64,000 nt of DNA, taken from NCBI GenBank assembly GCA_025362975.1, contig JANYES010000004.1, positions 165,989 to 229,988 on the forward strand. Direction: 5' to 3'. Both the position numbers and the translations under genes were made by a program. Shown here piece after piece: positions 36,640-46,391 of this stretch (the stretch's first letter is position 1; each line of letters opens with the position of its first letter). A model generated the notes under the pieces. It worked only from the letters and a program-made list of their open reading frames with translations, was not told the origin of the DNA and ran no database searches. This DNA is from Alphaproteobacteria bacterium. Lineage in GTDB: Bacteria > Pseudomonadota > Alphaproteobacteria > Rickettsiales > SXRF01.

Positions 36640-36809
36640 GTCTCGGTCGAAAGCTGGCGATGCCTCAGCGTTTCAAGCACTTTGGTTTTTTCCGCATCAT
36701 TCATATACAGCCACATACCTACTTCCTGGACGGTGCGTTTACACCCGCGGCAAAACCCCGTGGGTTCATCGATCGTGCAGACGGAAATGCAGGGTGAGGC
36801 GACAGACAT
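36636..36809 (-). CDS. DUF1289 family small Cys-rich protein
   Basis: 57 residues read directly from the minus strand: [18 protein letters not shown], then [15 protein letters not shown], then [13 protein letters not shown]. The four-Cys pattern SPCxxVCxxD...CxGCxRT and the following W...EK..VL..L..R are the complete DUF1289 signature, so this very short gene is convincing. The Cys residues probably bind zinc or another metal. Cellular role unknown. Confidence 0.88.
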   Translation of the reverse strand: MSVASPCISVCTIDEPTGFCRGCKRTVQEVGMWLYMNDAEKTKVLETLRHRQLSTET

Positions 36810-36841
36810 GAGTGATTATAACATGAAGCCCAAGGCGGTTT

Positions 36842-37192
36842 CTAGACCGGTTTCGGCTTTTTGAGCTTTGTTTTACGCCGTTTCGCCTTGGGGAAGAGAT
36901 AATGGTCGAGGATATGGCGTTTCATGCTGCGAATCATGTCCTCGGACACGTTCGACGTGAAATAGCGCAACAGGATATAGCGTTCGGCGTCGATCACCTC
37001 CTGAAAAAACTTACGCTGTTTGCGCGATTGCAGCAGGATACCTGTGGCGGCGTTTTCCGATTTGAGATCGTTTTTCAGCTCGCGGACGAAGGCCAGATCA
37101 AACAGCGGGAAGGTAAAGGCAAGAAGATCTTCGTTATCGTTCGAAGCGACCGGCAGATAAATGACATTGCGGTTAATGACTAAATCTTGCAT
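36842..37192 (-). CDS. Unknown 116-residue protein with basic C-terminus
   Basis: From the ATG at 37192 (the frame extends to a TTG at 37210). Mixed alpha/beta look (VIYLPVASNDNEDLLAFTF, FVRELKNDLKSE, EVIDAERYILLRYF) ending in a strongly basic tail (KAKRRKTKLKKPKPV). The tail could bind nucleic acid or ribosomes. No family recognised. Divergent from the methyltransferase gene. Confidence 0.62.
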   Translation of the reverse strand: MQDLVINRNVIYLPVASNDNEDLLAFTFPLFDLAFVRELKNDLKSENAATGILLQSRKQRKFFQEVIDAERYILLRYFTSNVSEDMIRSMKRHILDHYLFPKAKRRKTKLKKPKPV

Positions 37193-37297
37193 AAACACAC
37201 CATAGCGCAAACTACATATAGTTTCAAATTAAAATCAACAGTAGCTATCTAAAAAAAGCTGCGCTATGAAATTGCGATCTCATTTTAGGTGCACACT

Positions 37298-38011
37298 ATG
37301 TTCGATTGGACGACCATAACCGAGGATCCGAGCGATATGCGAACCGGCATTCAGATGCAGGCGTTTCTCGCGTCGATCCTCGAGTTTTTCCCGCAGAAGC
37401 GCATGGATTTCCTGCTGCAGTATTTTGCTGGCGTGCGCGTCATGGATATCGGCGCGGGCGAGCATACGCCGGAGGTTTACCGCGAAGACCGCTTGGAGCA
37501 CGGCGCGATCTGCAAGGTAGCGACGCATGCGGTGGGCATCGAAATCAACCAGAAGTTGTGCGATCATTACAACGCGAAGGGGTTCGATTTTAAATGCGTG
37601 GACGCCACCTCCGCTATCGACCTCGGCGAGCGCTTCGACCGCGTGTTCATGGGCGATGTGGTGGAGCATGTGAATAATCCGGTGGCGCTGCTTGAATTCG
37701 CCAAGCGCCATTTGAGGCCGGGCGGGTCCATCCTGATGACGACGCCGAATCCGTTCTGCCTGTCATTCATGAGCTCGCGCTGGCGCAAGCGCAGCTACCG
37801 CCCGTTTTTCATGGCGAATTTCGAGCATATGTCATGGGTGACGCCCACCAACGCCAATGAAATGGCGCGCCGCAGCGGGCTGAAACTGACGCGGATTTAC
37901 TTCCCGAAATCCAGCCGCAAGTTCTTCCAGAAGATCACGACCCTGATCCTGCATGCCCTGAACATGCCGGAACTGGCGCATAAAGAATACATCTACGAAT
38001 TTTCGGTCTGA
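37298..38011 (+). CDS. Class I SAM-dependent methyltransferase
   Basis: 237 residues from ATG 37298. Rossmann motif I VMDIGAGEHTPE, the acidic end of strand 2 in GIEINQ, motif II/III region FDRVFMGDVVEHVNNP and LRPGGSILMTTPNPF place it in the Methyltransf_11/23 group. The insert after motif I (YREDRLEHGAICK) is unusual. Lies upstream of a surface-antigen-like gene and a glycosyltransferase, so it could modify a surface sugar, but this is inference. A small GC palindrome follows the stop. Confidence 0.85.
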   Translation: MFDWTTITEDPSDMRTGIQMQAFLASILEFFPQKRMDFLLQYFAGVRVMDIGAGEHTPEVYREDRLEHGAICKVATHAVGIEINQKLCDHYNAKGFDFKCVDATSAIDLGERFDRVFMGDVVEHVNNPVALLEFAKRHLRPGGSILMTTPNPFCLSFMSSRWRKRSYRPFFMANFEHMSWVTPTNANEMARRSGLKLTRIYFPKSSRKFFQKITTLILHALNMPELAHKEYIYEFSV

Positions 38012-38024
38012 TTACGAACTGCCA

Positions 38025-38042
38025 CCCCGTCGAATGACGGGG
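38025..38042. repeat. GC-rich palindrome downstream of the methyltransferase
   Basis: CCCCGTC-gaat-GACGGGG, a perfect 7-bp stem with a 4-base loop, between convergent genes. No T-run follows, so it is a hairpin or REP-like element, not a standard terminator. Confidence 0.5.
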
Positions 38043-38076
38043 TCCGCCTATCCGCGCGGTAGCATGCAACCACATG

Positions 38077-38808
38077 TTACCTAAACCAGCTCTGGAATGT
38101 TGTAATCGCCCAGCCGGTGCCTTTGGCGGCACCCGTGCCGAGCGTATCGGTCACGTTGTAGGCGGTGCCGGAGGCTTGTCCGCCTTTATTACCGTCCGTG
38201 TGGGACGTATCGCCTTTTTGCGGTTGCGTGCCGCCGCCGTTATTTCCACCGCCGCCGCTCATATTAGGCATATGCATTTTGGGAGCCTCTATATTGACCG
38301 TCGGGCCGGTAATGTTTACATCGCCGACATTGACATCGGGCATGTTCACCCCGCTCCCGCTGGTCGAGGGCGAGCCACCGGTATAAGATGCGCCGCCATC
38401 AAGCCCGCCGCCGCTCGTGCCGCCCCAGCTCCATGATGGGTTTTCCAGCGCGCAAGTGAGCATCGCATTCGGTTTCAGGCGGCACCAGCCTTCGTCGCCG
38501 GAACGTTTGCAGGCATAGCCGCGGATTTTGCCGCCGCTGCCCTGAATATTGTAATCCTCGCTGAACGGGCGGCAGGCGGATTTGGATTTGCTGATAAACG
38601 GTTCGCCGACCTTGATTGTGCCTTTGCCGCTGAAGCTTGCCCAGTCATAGGTTTTGTCCGGGTCGATAGTGTCCATCACGTAATCGAAGATTTTTTCGTG
38701 ATACGACTGCTCGGCTGAGGAAAGCTGGTTAAGCGTCGAGGCATGGCCAGCGGAAACGCTAGCCAGCGGTAAAAGACCGAATATGGCGATTGCTTGAAGT
38801 TTTCTCAT
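38077..38808 (-). CDS. Exported Gly-rich protein with surface-antigen-like domain
   Basis: 243 residues. Signal peptide (AIAIFGLLPLASVSAGHA). Residues about 75-110 contain CRPFSEDYNIQGSGGKIRGY followed by ACKRSGDEGWCRL, resembling the C-terminal domain of 17-kDa-type surface antigens (CREY...GYACRQPDGSW). The remainder is a Gly/Ser/Asn-rich segment with short repeating VNMPDVNVGDVNITGPTV strands. Four Cys suggest disulfides. Probably outer-membrane or periplasmic; function unknown. Divergent from the glycosyltransferase. Confidence 0.68.
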   Translation of the reverse strand: MRKLQAIAIFGLLPLASVSAGHASTLNQLSSAEQSYHEKIFDYVMDTIDPDKTYDWASFSGKGTIKVGEPFISKSKSACRPFSEDYNIQGSGGKIRGYACKRSGDEGWCRLKPNAMLTCALENPSWSWGGTSGGGLDGGASYTGGSPSTSGSGVNMPDVNVGDVNITGPTVNIEAPKMHMPNMSGGGGNNGGGTQPQKGDTSHTDGNKGGQASGTAYNVTDTLGTGAAKGTGWAITTFQSWFR

Positions 38809-38849
38809 ACTTTATTGTAACAAAAATACCTTATTTTTTCAATGTTGTC

Positions 38850-39881
38850 ATGCACATCCTGCACGCGCTTTTTACACGCTACCGTGGCGGCCTGGAACAG
38901 GCCTATGTTAATGATACCGAGGCATTAAAAGCCCGCGGGCACCAGATTACGCTGGTTTTGCGTGAGGATGCGCTCTACCGGGAGGAAGCTGCCGCCGTCG
39001 CCCATAACGTCATGGTGGTGAACCCAAATGGGTTTTACGATATTTTCGCCATCCTGAAAATCCGCGAAAGCCTTAAAAAACTGCGCCCGGATTGCATTGT
39101 GGCCCATAACGGCCGCGCTATAGCGCTGCTGGCCTATGCGTCGTGGGGCCTGAAAATCCCGCTCTGCGGTGTAAGCCACAGCTATAAAACCGCGCGCGCT
39201 TTCCATGCCAATAAGCTGATCGTGCTGTCGGAACACATGCGCGCGCATTTTGCCAAGGCAGGTTTCACCAAGCCGATGTCGATCATCCCTAACCTGATGC
39301 ACCTGCCGCCCAAGCGTGAATTTACCACACCCGGTTCGCCCGTATTGATCGGCGCCATCGGTCGTTTTTCCGAGGAGAAAGGCTTTGCCGATTTCTTCGA
39401 AGCGCTTGCGTTGCTGAAAGCGACGGGGCTGAAATTCGGTGTGCGCCTCGGCGGCGACGGACCGGAACACGATAACCTAAAAGCGCTGGAAGCATCGCTG
39501 GGCTTGACAGGTTTAATCGACTGGCAAGGCTGGGTCAGCGACAAGGCTGAGTTCTACAAAGGCATCGACATCCTCTGCATTCCCTCGCGCGAGGATAGTT
39601 TTCCAATGGTGCTGCTGGAAACGCTGGCCTACGGCGTGCCGATTGTGGCCACAGATGCGCCGGGTCCGGCAAGCGTGCTCACCGACGGCGTAAACGGATT
39701 CGTCGTGCCGCGCCGGGATGCGAAGGCGCTGTCGGCTGCATTATACCGCGTAGCGAGCGAACCAAAACTGGCAGAATGGATTGCAGCGGAAGGTTTGATG
39801 AAAGCTGAAGAGTTCGGTTTCGACCACGTCGCAACGCGGTGGGACGAAGTGCTGCGCGAATTTATCGTATCAGGAAAATAA
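38850..39881 (+). CDS. Glycosyltransferase family 4 (GT-B)
   Basis: 343 residues from ATG 38850. N-terminal acceptor domain with FTRYRGGLEQAYVN, and C-terminal donor domain with IGAIGRFSEEKGF, RLGGDGPEHDNL and the E-x7-E motif in PSREDSFPMVLLETLAYGVP. This is the GT4 retaining type used for LPS or polysaccharide assembly. No ribosome-binding site is evident. Its 3' end overlaps ubiB by 20 bases on the other strand. Confidence 0.93.
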   Translation: MHILHALFTRYRGGLEQAYVNDTEALKARGHQITLVLREDALYREEAAAVAHNVMVVNPNGFYDIFAILKIRESLKKLRPDCIVAHNGRAIALLAYASWGLKIPLCGVSHSYKTARAFHANKLIVLSEHMRAHFAKAGFTKPMSIIPNLMHLPPKREFTTPGSPVLIGAIGRFSEEKGFADFFEALALLKATGLKFGVRLGGDGPEHDNLKALEASLGLTGLIDWQGWVSDKAEFYKGIDILCIPSREDSFPMVLLETLAYGVPIVATDAPGPASVLTDGVNGFVVPRRDAKALSAALYRVASEPKLAEWIAAEGLMKAEEFGFDHVATRWDEVLREFIVSGK

Positions 39882-41415
39882 TTCCGAAAACGGTGGCAAC
39901 AATAAGCGCCGTCCAGCCGAACCAGAGCCACGGTTCGTTGCTGTTTTTTCGTTGTTTGCCGATGAGGTCGATGCTATGCGGATGTAGGCGGATGCCATCA
40001 GGGCTGCTGAAATTATGCACGGCCTGTTCAAAACGCTCCAGCATCGACGGCAGTTTCATGGCGATATCGTAACCCTGCTTCGCCGCGCCCTTAACCTTGC
40101 CTTTAAGGCCGAAGCTTTCCACGGCCCATTCCTCAATCATCGGCGCGGCAAGTTCCCACATGTTCAGGTTGGGATTGAGCATGCGCCCAACACCTTCCGT
40201 CACCAGCATCGTTTTTTGCAGTAACAGCAACTGCGGCTGCGTTTCCATTTCGAATTCAGCAGCGATTTTGAACATCTGTCCAAGCAGCACCGCCACGGAA
40301 ATTTCATTCAGCGGTTTGCCGGTGATGGGGCGCGCAACCGCCATGCAGGCTTGCGTAAACGCTTCAATGGATTTACCTGCTGGCACATATCCGGCTTTGA
40401 AATGCACCTCGGCGACGTGCCGGTAATCCTGCGTAATAAAGCCGCGCAGGATCTCCGCGATATAGATGCGTGAATTCCAGTCCAGTCTGCCCATAATGCC
40501 GAAATCGACGGCGACGATGTCGCCTTGCTTATCGACGAACAGATTGCCGGGATGCAAATCCGCATGGAAAAACCCATCCTTAAATACCTGCGCGAACAGG
40601 CTTTTGGCGGCTTTAGTAAGGATAACGTCTGGGTTGAAACCGCTGGCTTTGATAGCCGCGACATCATTCATCGGGATGCCGTCGACCCATGCAGTGGTAA
40701 GCACCCGACGTGAGGTGTAATTCCACACAACGGACGGAACGCGCAGCCCCGTTTCATGGCGTTTCAGGTTTTCGGCCAGCTCCTCGGCAGCGGCGGCTTC
40801 AAAACGCAAATCAAGTTCAAAGAACACCGATTCCTTGAGCGTTTTAGCTACTTCCATCGGCTTCAAACGGCGCGAGGATTCAACGCGGCGCTCCATGATT
40901 TCCGCCAGCCCATAGAACAAATCCAAGTCTCGCCCAAAGGCTTTATCGATACCCGGCCGGAGTATCTTGACCGCCACAGTTTCGCCGCTGCGCAACACAG
41001 CGCGGTGAACCTGCGCGATAGATGCGGCGGCAACGGGCTTGTCCTCAAATTCGAGGAATAGCGTGCTGATCGGCGCACCCAGTTCCTCTTCAATAATCTG
41101 GCGGGCGATGGCGGTAGGGAAGGGCGGCAAGTTGTCGCGCAGATCGCCAAGGTCGGCGGCGATCTGGTCGCCAATTAAATCGGATCGCGTGGAGAGCAAT
41201 TGGCCGAGCTTGATATAGGCCGGGCCAAGGCGTTCGAGAGCGCACGCAAGGCGTTCGCCTTTGCGCTTATTTCGCTTACGAATCGTGAATAATCGCCCCG
41301 CGCGGGCGGCCAGCGGCAATAGCTGCAAATCATCGAAAATGAACAATGCGTCTTCGCGCATGAGTATCCATGCGATGGCCACGAGGCGGGTGGTTCTACG
41401 TAAGCGTTTGATCAT
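39862..41415 (-). CDS. ubiB: UbiB-family atypical kinase/ATPase of ubiquinone synthesis
   Basis: 517 residues. The ABC1/UbiB signature KxGQ region (GPAYIKLGQLLSTRSD), Ala-rich nucleotide loop region (PVAAASIAQVHRAVL), AVKILRPGI, FHADLHPGNLFV and AVDFGIMGRL are present. Two C-terminal membrane helices end the protein (LWFGWTALIVATVFGIIFLI). Supports ubiquinone production, probably by ATP-driven handling of hydrophobic precursors. In many alphaproteobacteria it is adjacent to ubiE; here one unknown plus-strand gene is placed between. Confidence 0.95.
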   Translation of the reverse strand: MIKRLRRTTRLVAIAWILMREDALFIFDDLQLLPLAARAGRLFTIRKRNKRKGERLACALERLGPAYIKLGQLLSTRSDLIGDQIAADLGDLRDNLPPFPTAIARQIIEEELGAPISTLFLEFEDKPVAAASIAQVHRAVLRSGETVAVKILRPGIDKAFGRDLDLFYGLAEIMERRVESSRRLKPMEVAKTLKESVFFELDLRFEAAAAEELAENLKRHETGLRVPSVVWNYTSRRVLTTAWVDGIPMNDVAAIKASGFNPDVILTKAAKSLFAQVFKDGFFHADLHPGNLFVDKQGDIVAVDFGIMGRLDWNSRIYIAEILRGFITQDYRHVAEVHFKAGYVPAGKSIEAFTQACMAVARPITGKPLNEISVAVLLGQMFKIAAEFEMETQPQLLLLQKTMLVTEGVGRMLNPNLNMWELAAPMIEEWAVESFGLKGKVKGAAKQGYDIAMKLPSMLERFEQAVHNFSSPDGIRLHPHSIDLIGKQRKNSNEPWLWFGWTALIVATVFGIIFLIR

Positions 41416-41506
41416 TAATACTTAATTTCAATTATGCAAAATGTAACATACCATTAAATGCAGATGGTTTATAATGGTTATACGATAAAAGAACTAGGGG
41501 AAAAAC

Positions 41507-42127
41507 ATGGCGACCGATCACGATGATGAAAGCATTTTCCTATCCGACGGAACCGTCAATATGGCCGATATAACCGACTATTTCGAGCTTACCTTGCCGC
41601 CGACCGACAAACCGGCAATTATCAGCGCCATCAAGCACGACGAAGACACGCATTTGAAGGTGAGCGGCGAGCGGCAGCAGAAACAAATCGCGCTATTTCG
41701 CCAGCAATATCCAGCCTTCCAGAAAAACGTCGCTAAGTTCGTGGCCTCCGTTACCAAGGGCTACGCCAATAACGAAACGCCCGGCGAAATGTTTAAGTTG
41801 CTCAAGTCCGCTTACTTTCTCAAAGCGCTGGAATTCAATGGTACGGACGAGCTGATTGAAAGCATTGAAAAATTAGTGCCGCAGGTTAAAAAACTCCTGA
41901 TCACCAACGACAGATGGGCAGAAAAGCAAAACAAACCGCGCGTACCATTGCACGTGTGGGCGCAGTTGGAACGTCTCGCTGGCGATGAAAAGAAAATAGC
42001 CGCAGGCGGCCCCGATAGCGCAGAAGACGCAAAATACGCAGCGAACGCTCCGACTGCGGCGGATGGCTGGCAGGAATTCGTCAATCAGCAGCGCCAATAT
42101 TACAAGCTCACCGCGCACGATCTTTAA
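41507..42127 (+). CDS. Unknown 206-residue protein between ubiB and ubiE
   Basis: Soluble and helical. A short acidic N-terminus ([14 protein letters not shown]) precedes helices such as [19 protein letters not shown] and [16 protein letters not shown]. There is an Ala-rich C-terminal part. AGGGG upstream of the ATG is a fair ribosome-binding site. The stop overlaps the ubiE stop (42124-42127). It is inserted on the opposite strand into the normally contiguous ubiE-ubiB pair. No family recognised. Confidence 0.75.
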   Translation: MATDHDDESIFLSDGTVNMADITDYFELTLPPTDKPAIISAIKHDEDTHLKVSGERQQKQIALFRQQYPAFQKNVAKFVASVTKGYANNETPGEMFKLLKSAYFLKALEFNGTDELIESIEKLVPQVKKLLITNDRWAEKQNKPRVPLHVWAQLERLAGDEKKIAAGGPDSAEDAKYAANAPTAADGWQEFVNQQRQYYKLTAHDL

Positions 42128-42861
42128 AGGCGGCGGCCTGAATGAATCGCAACGACGCCTTGCGTCAGGTTGCGATATTGCACATTGCCGAATCCGGCGG
42201 TTTTTATCATGTCGCCAAATGCGTCCTGCTTCGGAAACTGGCGAATGCTTTCGACCAGATACTGATACGGCTCGCTCTTTCCGGTAACGATTTTGCCGAT
42301 GGCCGGGATGGCGCTGAACGAATAAGCGTCGTAAGCTTTCTGCATCCAGTCCTGTTTCAAATGGCTGAATTCAAGGCACATGAAGCGCCCGCCCGGCTTC
42401 AACACGCGGTGCGCTTCCAGCAGCGCCTGATCGATATGGGTCACATTGCGAATGCCGAACGCAATCGTATACGCATCGAACGATTGGTCAGGAAACGGCA
42501 GCAATTCCGCATTGCCACACACCCATTCTACGCCCTTCAGCAGGTTCTTATTAATAGCCCGATCGCGCCCTTCTGCCAGCATCGGATGGTTGATATCACA
42601 GATGGTTACATCGCATGCCACGCGCCCCACCATGTGAAACGCGATATCGCCTGTGCCGCCCGCTACATCCAAAATCTTCATCCCGGCGCGCGGCGCGAGC
42701 CACCCGACCATGTCGTTTTTCCACACCCGATGCAGCCCTGCGCTCATCAAATCATTCATGATATCATAGCGCGAGGCGACGTTGTTGAACACGCCGCGAA
42801 CCAGCGTTTCTTTTTCCGCCTCGGGCACGGTTTCAAAACCGAAATGGGTGGTGCCGCTCAT
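42124..42861 (-). CDS. ubiE: Ubiquinone/menaquinone methyltransferase
   Basis: 245 residues. C-methyltransferase of quinone synthesis. Motif I is [15 protein letters not shown]; the family hallmarks [17 protein letters not shown] and [14 protein letters not shown] are present, as is [12 protein letters not shown]. Divergent from mutM with a 66-base gap that must hold both promoters. The order ubiE-mutM-rpsT-dnaA is typical for the class. Confidence 0.97.
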   Translation of the reverse strand: MSGTTHFGFETVPEAEKETLVRGVFNNVASRYDIMNDLMSAGLHRVWKNDMVGWLAPRAGMKILDVAGGTGDIAFHMVGRVACDVTICDINHPMLAEGRDRAINKNLLKGVEWVCGNAELLPFPDQSFDAYTIAFGIRNVTHIDQALLEAHRVLKPGGRFMCLEFSHLKQDWMQKAYDAYSFSAIPAIGKIVTGKSEPYQYLVESIRQFPKQDAFGDMIKTAGFGNVQYRNLTQGVVAIHSGRRL

Positions 42862-42927
42862 AAAATCTACTGTTGTTTCGTTCTGATCCGCTTATACAAT
42901 CATTACAATTTTTAGCAAGGAGTGCGA

Positions 42928-43746
42928 ATGCCAGAATTACCAGAAGTTGAAACCGTCCGCACCGGCCTTGAAGACGCGCTGAAGGGCGCCACAATCAAAA
43001 AAGTTGAGCTGAAGCGCGCCAATTTACGTTTCGAGTTCCCGGAACATTTCGCCAAAAAACTGACGGGGGCCACGATTGAATCCATCGGCAGGCGGGCAAA
43101 ATACCTGCTGTTCCATCTTGATAACTGTATGGTGCTCATCGGCCATCTGGGCATGACGGGTCGGTTCTCGGTAGAAAAACCGCCTAAGACCTATGGCAAG
43201 CACGACCACGTAGTGTTCACCCTCACGGACGGTCGGGCAGTAATTTATAACGACGCGCGGCGATTCGGTTTCATGACCCTTTCGAGCGAAAAAGAACTCA
43301 GCGAGAACGTATTCCTCGCCGATCTCGGCCCCGAACCGCTGGAAAAGGAATTTTCCGCCAAATACCTCGAAATCCAGCTTTTGCGCCGCAGCGGCCCGAT
43401 CAAAACGGTTATTATGGGGCAGGGGCTGGTGGTCGGTGTAGGGAATATCTATGCCAGCGAAGCATTGTTTTTAGCCAAGATCGACCCGCGCAAACCTGCC
43501 AAAAAAGTCGCCGATAATAGCGCCGAGCTGGTTAAAGCCATCCGCGCCGTACTCAAGGATGCAATCAAATCCGGCGGCTCATCCTTGCGCGACTTCGTGC
43601 AGGTTTCCGGCGAGTCGGGATACTTCCAGCACCACTTCAATGTCTACGGTAGGGCAGGAAAACCTTGCATTACCTGCCATACCCCCATCAAAAACCTGCG
43701 TATGGCAGGGCGTTCTACGTTTTACTGCCCGCACTGCCAGAAATAA
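42928..43746 (+). CDS. mutM: Formamidopyrimidine-DNA glycosylase
   Basis: 272 residues starting at ATG 42928 after AAGGAG. Removes 8-oxoguanine and ring-opened purines. The catalytic N-terminus is MPELPEVE (Pro2, Glu3), with GHLGMTGRF, NDARRFGF, GVGNIYASEALF and the C-terminal zinc finger CITCHTP...YCPHCQ with four Cys. Complete. Confidence 0.97.
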   Translation: MPELPEVETVRTGLEDALKGATIKKVELKRANLRFEFPEHFAKKLTGATIESIGRRAKYLLFHLDNCMVLIGHLGMTGRFSVEKPPKTYGKHDHVVFTLTDGRAVIYNDARRFGFMTLSSEKELSENVFLADLGPEPLEKEFSAKYLEIQLLRRSGPIKTVIMGQGLVVGVGNIYASEALFLAKIDPRKPAKKVADNSAELVKAIRAVLKDAIKSGGSSLRDFVQVSGESGYFQHHFNVYGRAGKPCITCHTPIKNLRMAGRSTFYCPHCQK

Positions 43747-43798
43747 GTGCTTGTATTATATAATAACCAAGTTGTTCGCTAGACTAGCCGTTCTGCCC

Positions 43799-43807
43799 TG
43801 TGGATAA
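43799..43807 (-). promoter_or_regulatory. Perfect DnaA box (TTATCCACA)
   Basis: The plus strand reads TGTGGATAA, the complement of the consensus DnaA box. It lies between mutM and rpsT about 1.1 kb from dnaA. I see no second consensus box in the same gap, so this is a candidate regulatory site and not evidence of an origin. The rest of the 287-base gap holds the rpsT promoter and leader. Confidence 0.5.
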
Positions 43808-43915
43808 CATTTGCCGGAAATGACGGGAGAAGGCGCTTAAATGCCGACCCAAAACCCCCGCACATCAAGGCCTGCTGCGGGTTACAAGAATTTACAAAAT
43901 CTTCGAGGTTTGCGC

Positions 43916-43944
43916 TTGACGGGGTGGCAAAACGTCATTACTTT
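43916..43944 (+). promoter_or_regulatory. Sigma-70-type promoter for rpsT
   Basis: TTGACG (43916-43921), a 17-base spacer and TACTTT (43939-43944). Transcription would start near 43951, leaving a leader of about 80 bases with a hairpin (GCGGAAC / GTTCCGC) ahead of the rpsT start. Confidence 0.6.
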
Positions 43945-44033
43945 GAAAGGCCCAGCACCTGCTAGGGGACGAGATTCAAGGCGGAACACGGGTTCCGCTG
44001 GGTTTAAAAAATAAATTATTAGGTACGACAAAC

Positions 44034-44300
44034 ATGGCTAATCATAAATCATCTGAAAAACGCATCCGCCAGACCGTGAAGCGCACTGCCGTTAACCGCA
44101 AGCGCAACTCGATCATTAAATCTTCGCTGAAAAAAGTCGAAGCAGCAATTGCTACCGGCAATAAAAACGCAGCAGCAGAAGCTTTGAAAGCGGCACAGCC
44201 GGAACTCATGAGCGGCGTCAGCAAAGGCGTTGTGAAGCTGGGTACCGCTTCGCGCAAGATAAGCCGTTTGTCCGCTCGCATCAAGAAGCTCGCCGCCTAA
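44034..44300 (+). CDS. rpsT: 30S ribosomal protein S20
   Basis: 88 residues, very Lys/Ala-rich three-helix protein that binds 16S rRNA. It starts [20 protein letters not shown], the typical S20 beginning, and ends [11 protein letters not shown]. It precedes dnaA with one gene between, as in many alphaproteobacteria. Confidence 0.97.
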   Translation: MANHKSSEKRIRQTVKRTAVNRKRNSIIKSSLKKVEAAIATGNKNAAAEALKAAQPELMSGVSKGVVKLGTASRKISRLSARIKKLAA

Positions 44301-44332
44301 GCTTTTCCTACCTCTTCAAAGTCTTCCGTCAA

Positions 44333-44350
44333 CCGCCCAGCATAGGGCGG
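44333..44350 (+). terminator. Weak terminator hairpin after rpsT
   Basis: CCGCCC-agcata-GGGCGG forms a perfect 6-bp stem 33 bases after the rpsT stop. The following T-run is short (TTTT at 44360-44363), so termination may be partial and let transcription continue into the rhodanese-dnaA unit. Confidence 0.45.
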
Positions 44351-44398
44351 ACAGAATCCTTTTGACTTTAAATCGCTATAACAGGGTGCAGTCAGTCT

Positions 44399-44896
44399 AT
44401 GGCATTATCAAGCCAGGTCCAACTTCAGGCGAACGAACCGGCAGAGCTGCTGAGCAAAGCGGCCCCGGCGCGCAAAGGCCTGAACTACTGCGGCGACATC
44501 GCCCCTGAAGACGCTTACGAATTCATCCGCTCCAATCCCGCCCTGGTTATCGACGTGCGCACCATGCCGGAATGGCAGTTCGTGGGCGTGCCCGATTTGC
44601 ACGGCACGAAAGCGAAGCTCGCCACTGTCAGCTGGAAGAACTATCCCGATTTTTCGCCCAACACGCAGTTTGCCTACGAGCTTGGCACCATCGCGGGCAT
44701 CACAAAGAACATGCCGTTGCTGTTCATCTGCCGCTCCGGCGGCCGCTCGCTCGATGCGGCGCTGGCCATGACGCAGACGGGTTACAGGTATTGCTTTAAT
44801 ATCGAAGGCGGTTTCGAAGGTGAGCCTGACGCATCGGGCCATCGCAGCACCGCACAAGGCTGGAAAGCAAATAAATTACCGTGGAAACAGGGGTGA
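44399..44896 (+). CDS. Rhodanese-like domain protein
   Basis: 165 residues, one rhodanese domain. The active-site loop is CRSGGRS with nucleophile Cys111, preceded by [10 protein letters not shown] (the CH2A motif). Single-domain rhodaneses carry sulfane sulfur. Its 3' end is two bases from the preferred dnaA start, so the two are cotranscribed. The arrangement rpsT-rhodanese-dnaA is less common than rpsT-dnaA. Confidence 0.92.
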   Translation: MALSSQVQLQANEPAELLSKAAPARKGLNYCGDIAPEDAYEFIRSNPALVIDVRTMPEWQFVGVPDLHGTKAKLATVSWKNYPDFSPNTQFAYELGTIAGITKNMPLLFICRSGGRSLDAALAMTQTGYRYCFNIEGGFEGEPDASGHRSTAQGWKANKLPWKQG

Positions 44897-44898
44897 AT

Positions 44899-46344
44899 AT
44901 GGTGTTAGCAAGGGCCGAGCTTCATACGATGGACGATCTTCTGGCGCAGGCGTGGGAACGCATCAGCGCCAAGCTGAACAGTATGTTCGGCGATGCCATC
45001 TATAGAAGCTGGCTCAAACCCATCCAGTTCGCCGGTTCCGACGCCAATAAAATCCTGCTAAGCGTTCCGACGCGCTTCATGCGCGAATGGGTGAACCAGC
45101 ATTACATCGCCCAGATCGTCCAGCTCTGGCAGTGTGAATCCGCCGCCGAGGGCTACATCGTGGAAATGATCGTGCCGCCGCCGTCGGAAAACTCCATCCA
45201 GCCGACTGTCGCGCCACAAGTAAAACACGAAGCGTCAAACGATACCGCCGCCTCGAACGTCATCGTCCCATCCAACTGGTCGCCCGGCGAAAGCGCCGAT
45301 TCCGATATGCAGATGGGCGCCACCCTCGACCCGCGCTACACCTTCGATAATTTCGTCGTCGGCAAGCCGAACGAACTGGCGCATGCTGCCGCGCGCCGCG
45401 TTGCGGAATCCCCACTCGTTGTGCCCGGCTGCAACCCGCTGTTCCTTTATGGTGGCGTTGGTTTAGGTAAAACGCATTTAATGCACGCCATCGCATGGCA
45501 TATCCGCCGTAACAGCCCGGAACGCCGCGTGCTGTATCTCTCGGCTGAAAAATTCATGTACCAGTTCATCAAAGCGTTGCGCAGCAAAGAAGCACTTGCT
45601 TTCAAGGAACATTTCCGCTCCGTCGACGTACTGATGATCGACGATGTACAATTTATTTCCGGCAAGGATTCGACACAGGAAGAATTTTTCCACACCTTCA
45701 ACGCGCTCGTCGACCAGAACAAACAGCTCATCATTTCCGGCGACCGGTCGCCCTCCGATCTCGAAGGCATTGAAGAACGCGTGCGTTCGCGCCTCGGCTG
45801 GGGTCTCGTCGCCGATATTCACGCCACGACCTACGAGCTGCGCCTCGGCATCCTTCAATCGAAAATCGACGTCATGCGCGACATAAACATCCCGCAGAAA
45901 GTCGTTGAATTCCTTGCGCACAAAATCACTTCGAACGTGCGCGAACTCGAAGGCGCGCTGAACCGCGTTGTGGCCCACGCCACGCTCGTCGGTCGCCCGA
46001 TCACGCTCGAAACCACGCAGGAAGTGCTACACGATCTGCTGCGCGCCAACGATCGCCGCATCTCCATCGACGATATCCAGAAGCAGGTTGCCAACCACTA
46101 CAACATCAAAGTTTCCGACATGCATTCCGCCCGCCGCTCGCGCGCCGTGGCCCGCCCGCGTCAGGTGGCGATGTATTTGTCGAAAAAACTGACCTCGAAG
46201 AGCCTGCCTGAAATCGGCCGCAAATTCGGCGGCAAAGATCACACCACAGTAATGCATGCGGTAAAACGCGTGGAAGAGTTGATGGCTTCGGATCAAGAAA
46301 TGGCGAACGACGTCGAGTTGCTCGACCGTATCTTGCAAAATTAA
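44899..46344 (+). CDS. dnaA: Chromosomal replication initiator DnaA
   Basis: 481 residues. Start ATG 44899 is preferred because GGGG lies six bases upstream; GTG 44881 is also open. Domain [23 protein letters not shown]. Domain III AAA+: Walker [15 protein letters not shown], Walker [10 protein letters not shown], sensor and arginine-finger box VRSRLGWG. Domain IV DNA-binding: [14 protein letters not shown] and [14 protein letters not shown]. All parts are present. A tandem repeat begins at the stop codon. Confidence 0.98.
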   Translation: MVLARAELHTMDDLLAQAWERISAKLNSMFGDAIYRSWLKPIQFAGSDANKILLSVPTRFMREWVNQHYIAQIVQLWQCESAAEGYIVEMIVPPPSENSIQPTVAPQVKHEASNDTAASNVIVPSNWSPGESADSDMQMGATLDPRYTFDNFVVGKPNELAHAAARRVAESPLVVPGCNPLFLYGGVGLGKTHLMHAIAWHIRRNSPERRVLYLSAEKFMYQFIKALRSKEALAFKEHFRSVDVLMIDDVQFISGKDSTQEEFFHTFNALVDQNKQLIISGDRSPSDLEGIEERVRSRLGWGLVADIHATTYELRLGILQSKIDVMRDINIPQKVVEFLAHKITSNVRELEGALNRVVAHATLVGRPITLETTQEVLHDLLRANDRRISIDDIQKQVANHYNIKVSDMHSARRSRAVARPRQVAMYLSKKLTSKSLPEIGRKFGGKDHTTVMHAVKRVEELMASDQEMANDVELLDRILQN

Positions 46345-46391
46345 GGCTGGCAAAATTAAGACTGGCAAAATTAAGGTTGGCAAAACTAACC
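46332..46391. repeat. Four 15-bp tandem repeats spanning the dnaA stop and the marR stop
   Basis: Units: CTTGCAAAATTAAGG, CTGGCAAAATTAAGA, CTGGCAAAATTAAGG, TTGGCAAAACTAACC. The first contains the dnaA TAA; the last contains the stop of the convergent MarR gene. So the whole intergenic gap is repeat. Units 2 and 3 differ by one base, so expansion is probably recent. Confidence 0.85.

Noticed and set aside
43747..44033. Replication origin between mutM and rpsT
   Set aside because: Only one consensus DnaA box was found, with no box cluster or AT-rich unwinding region that stands out; nearness to dnaA alone is not enough.
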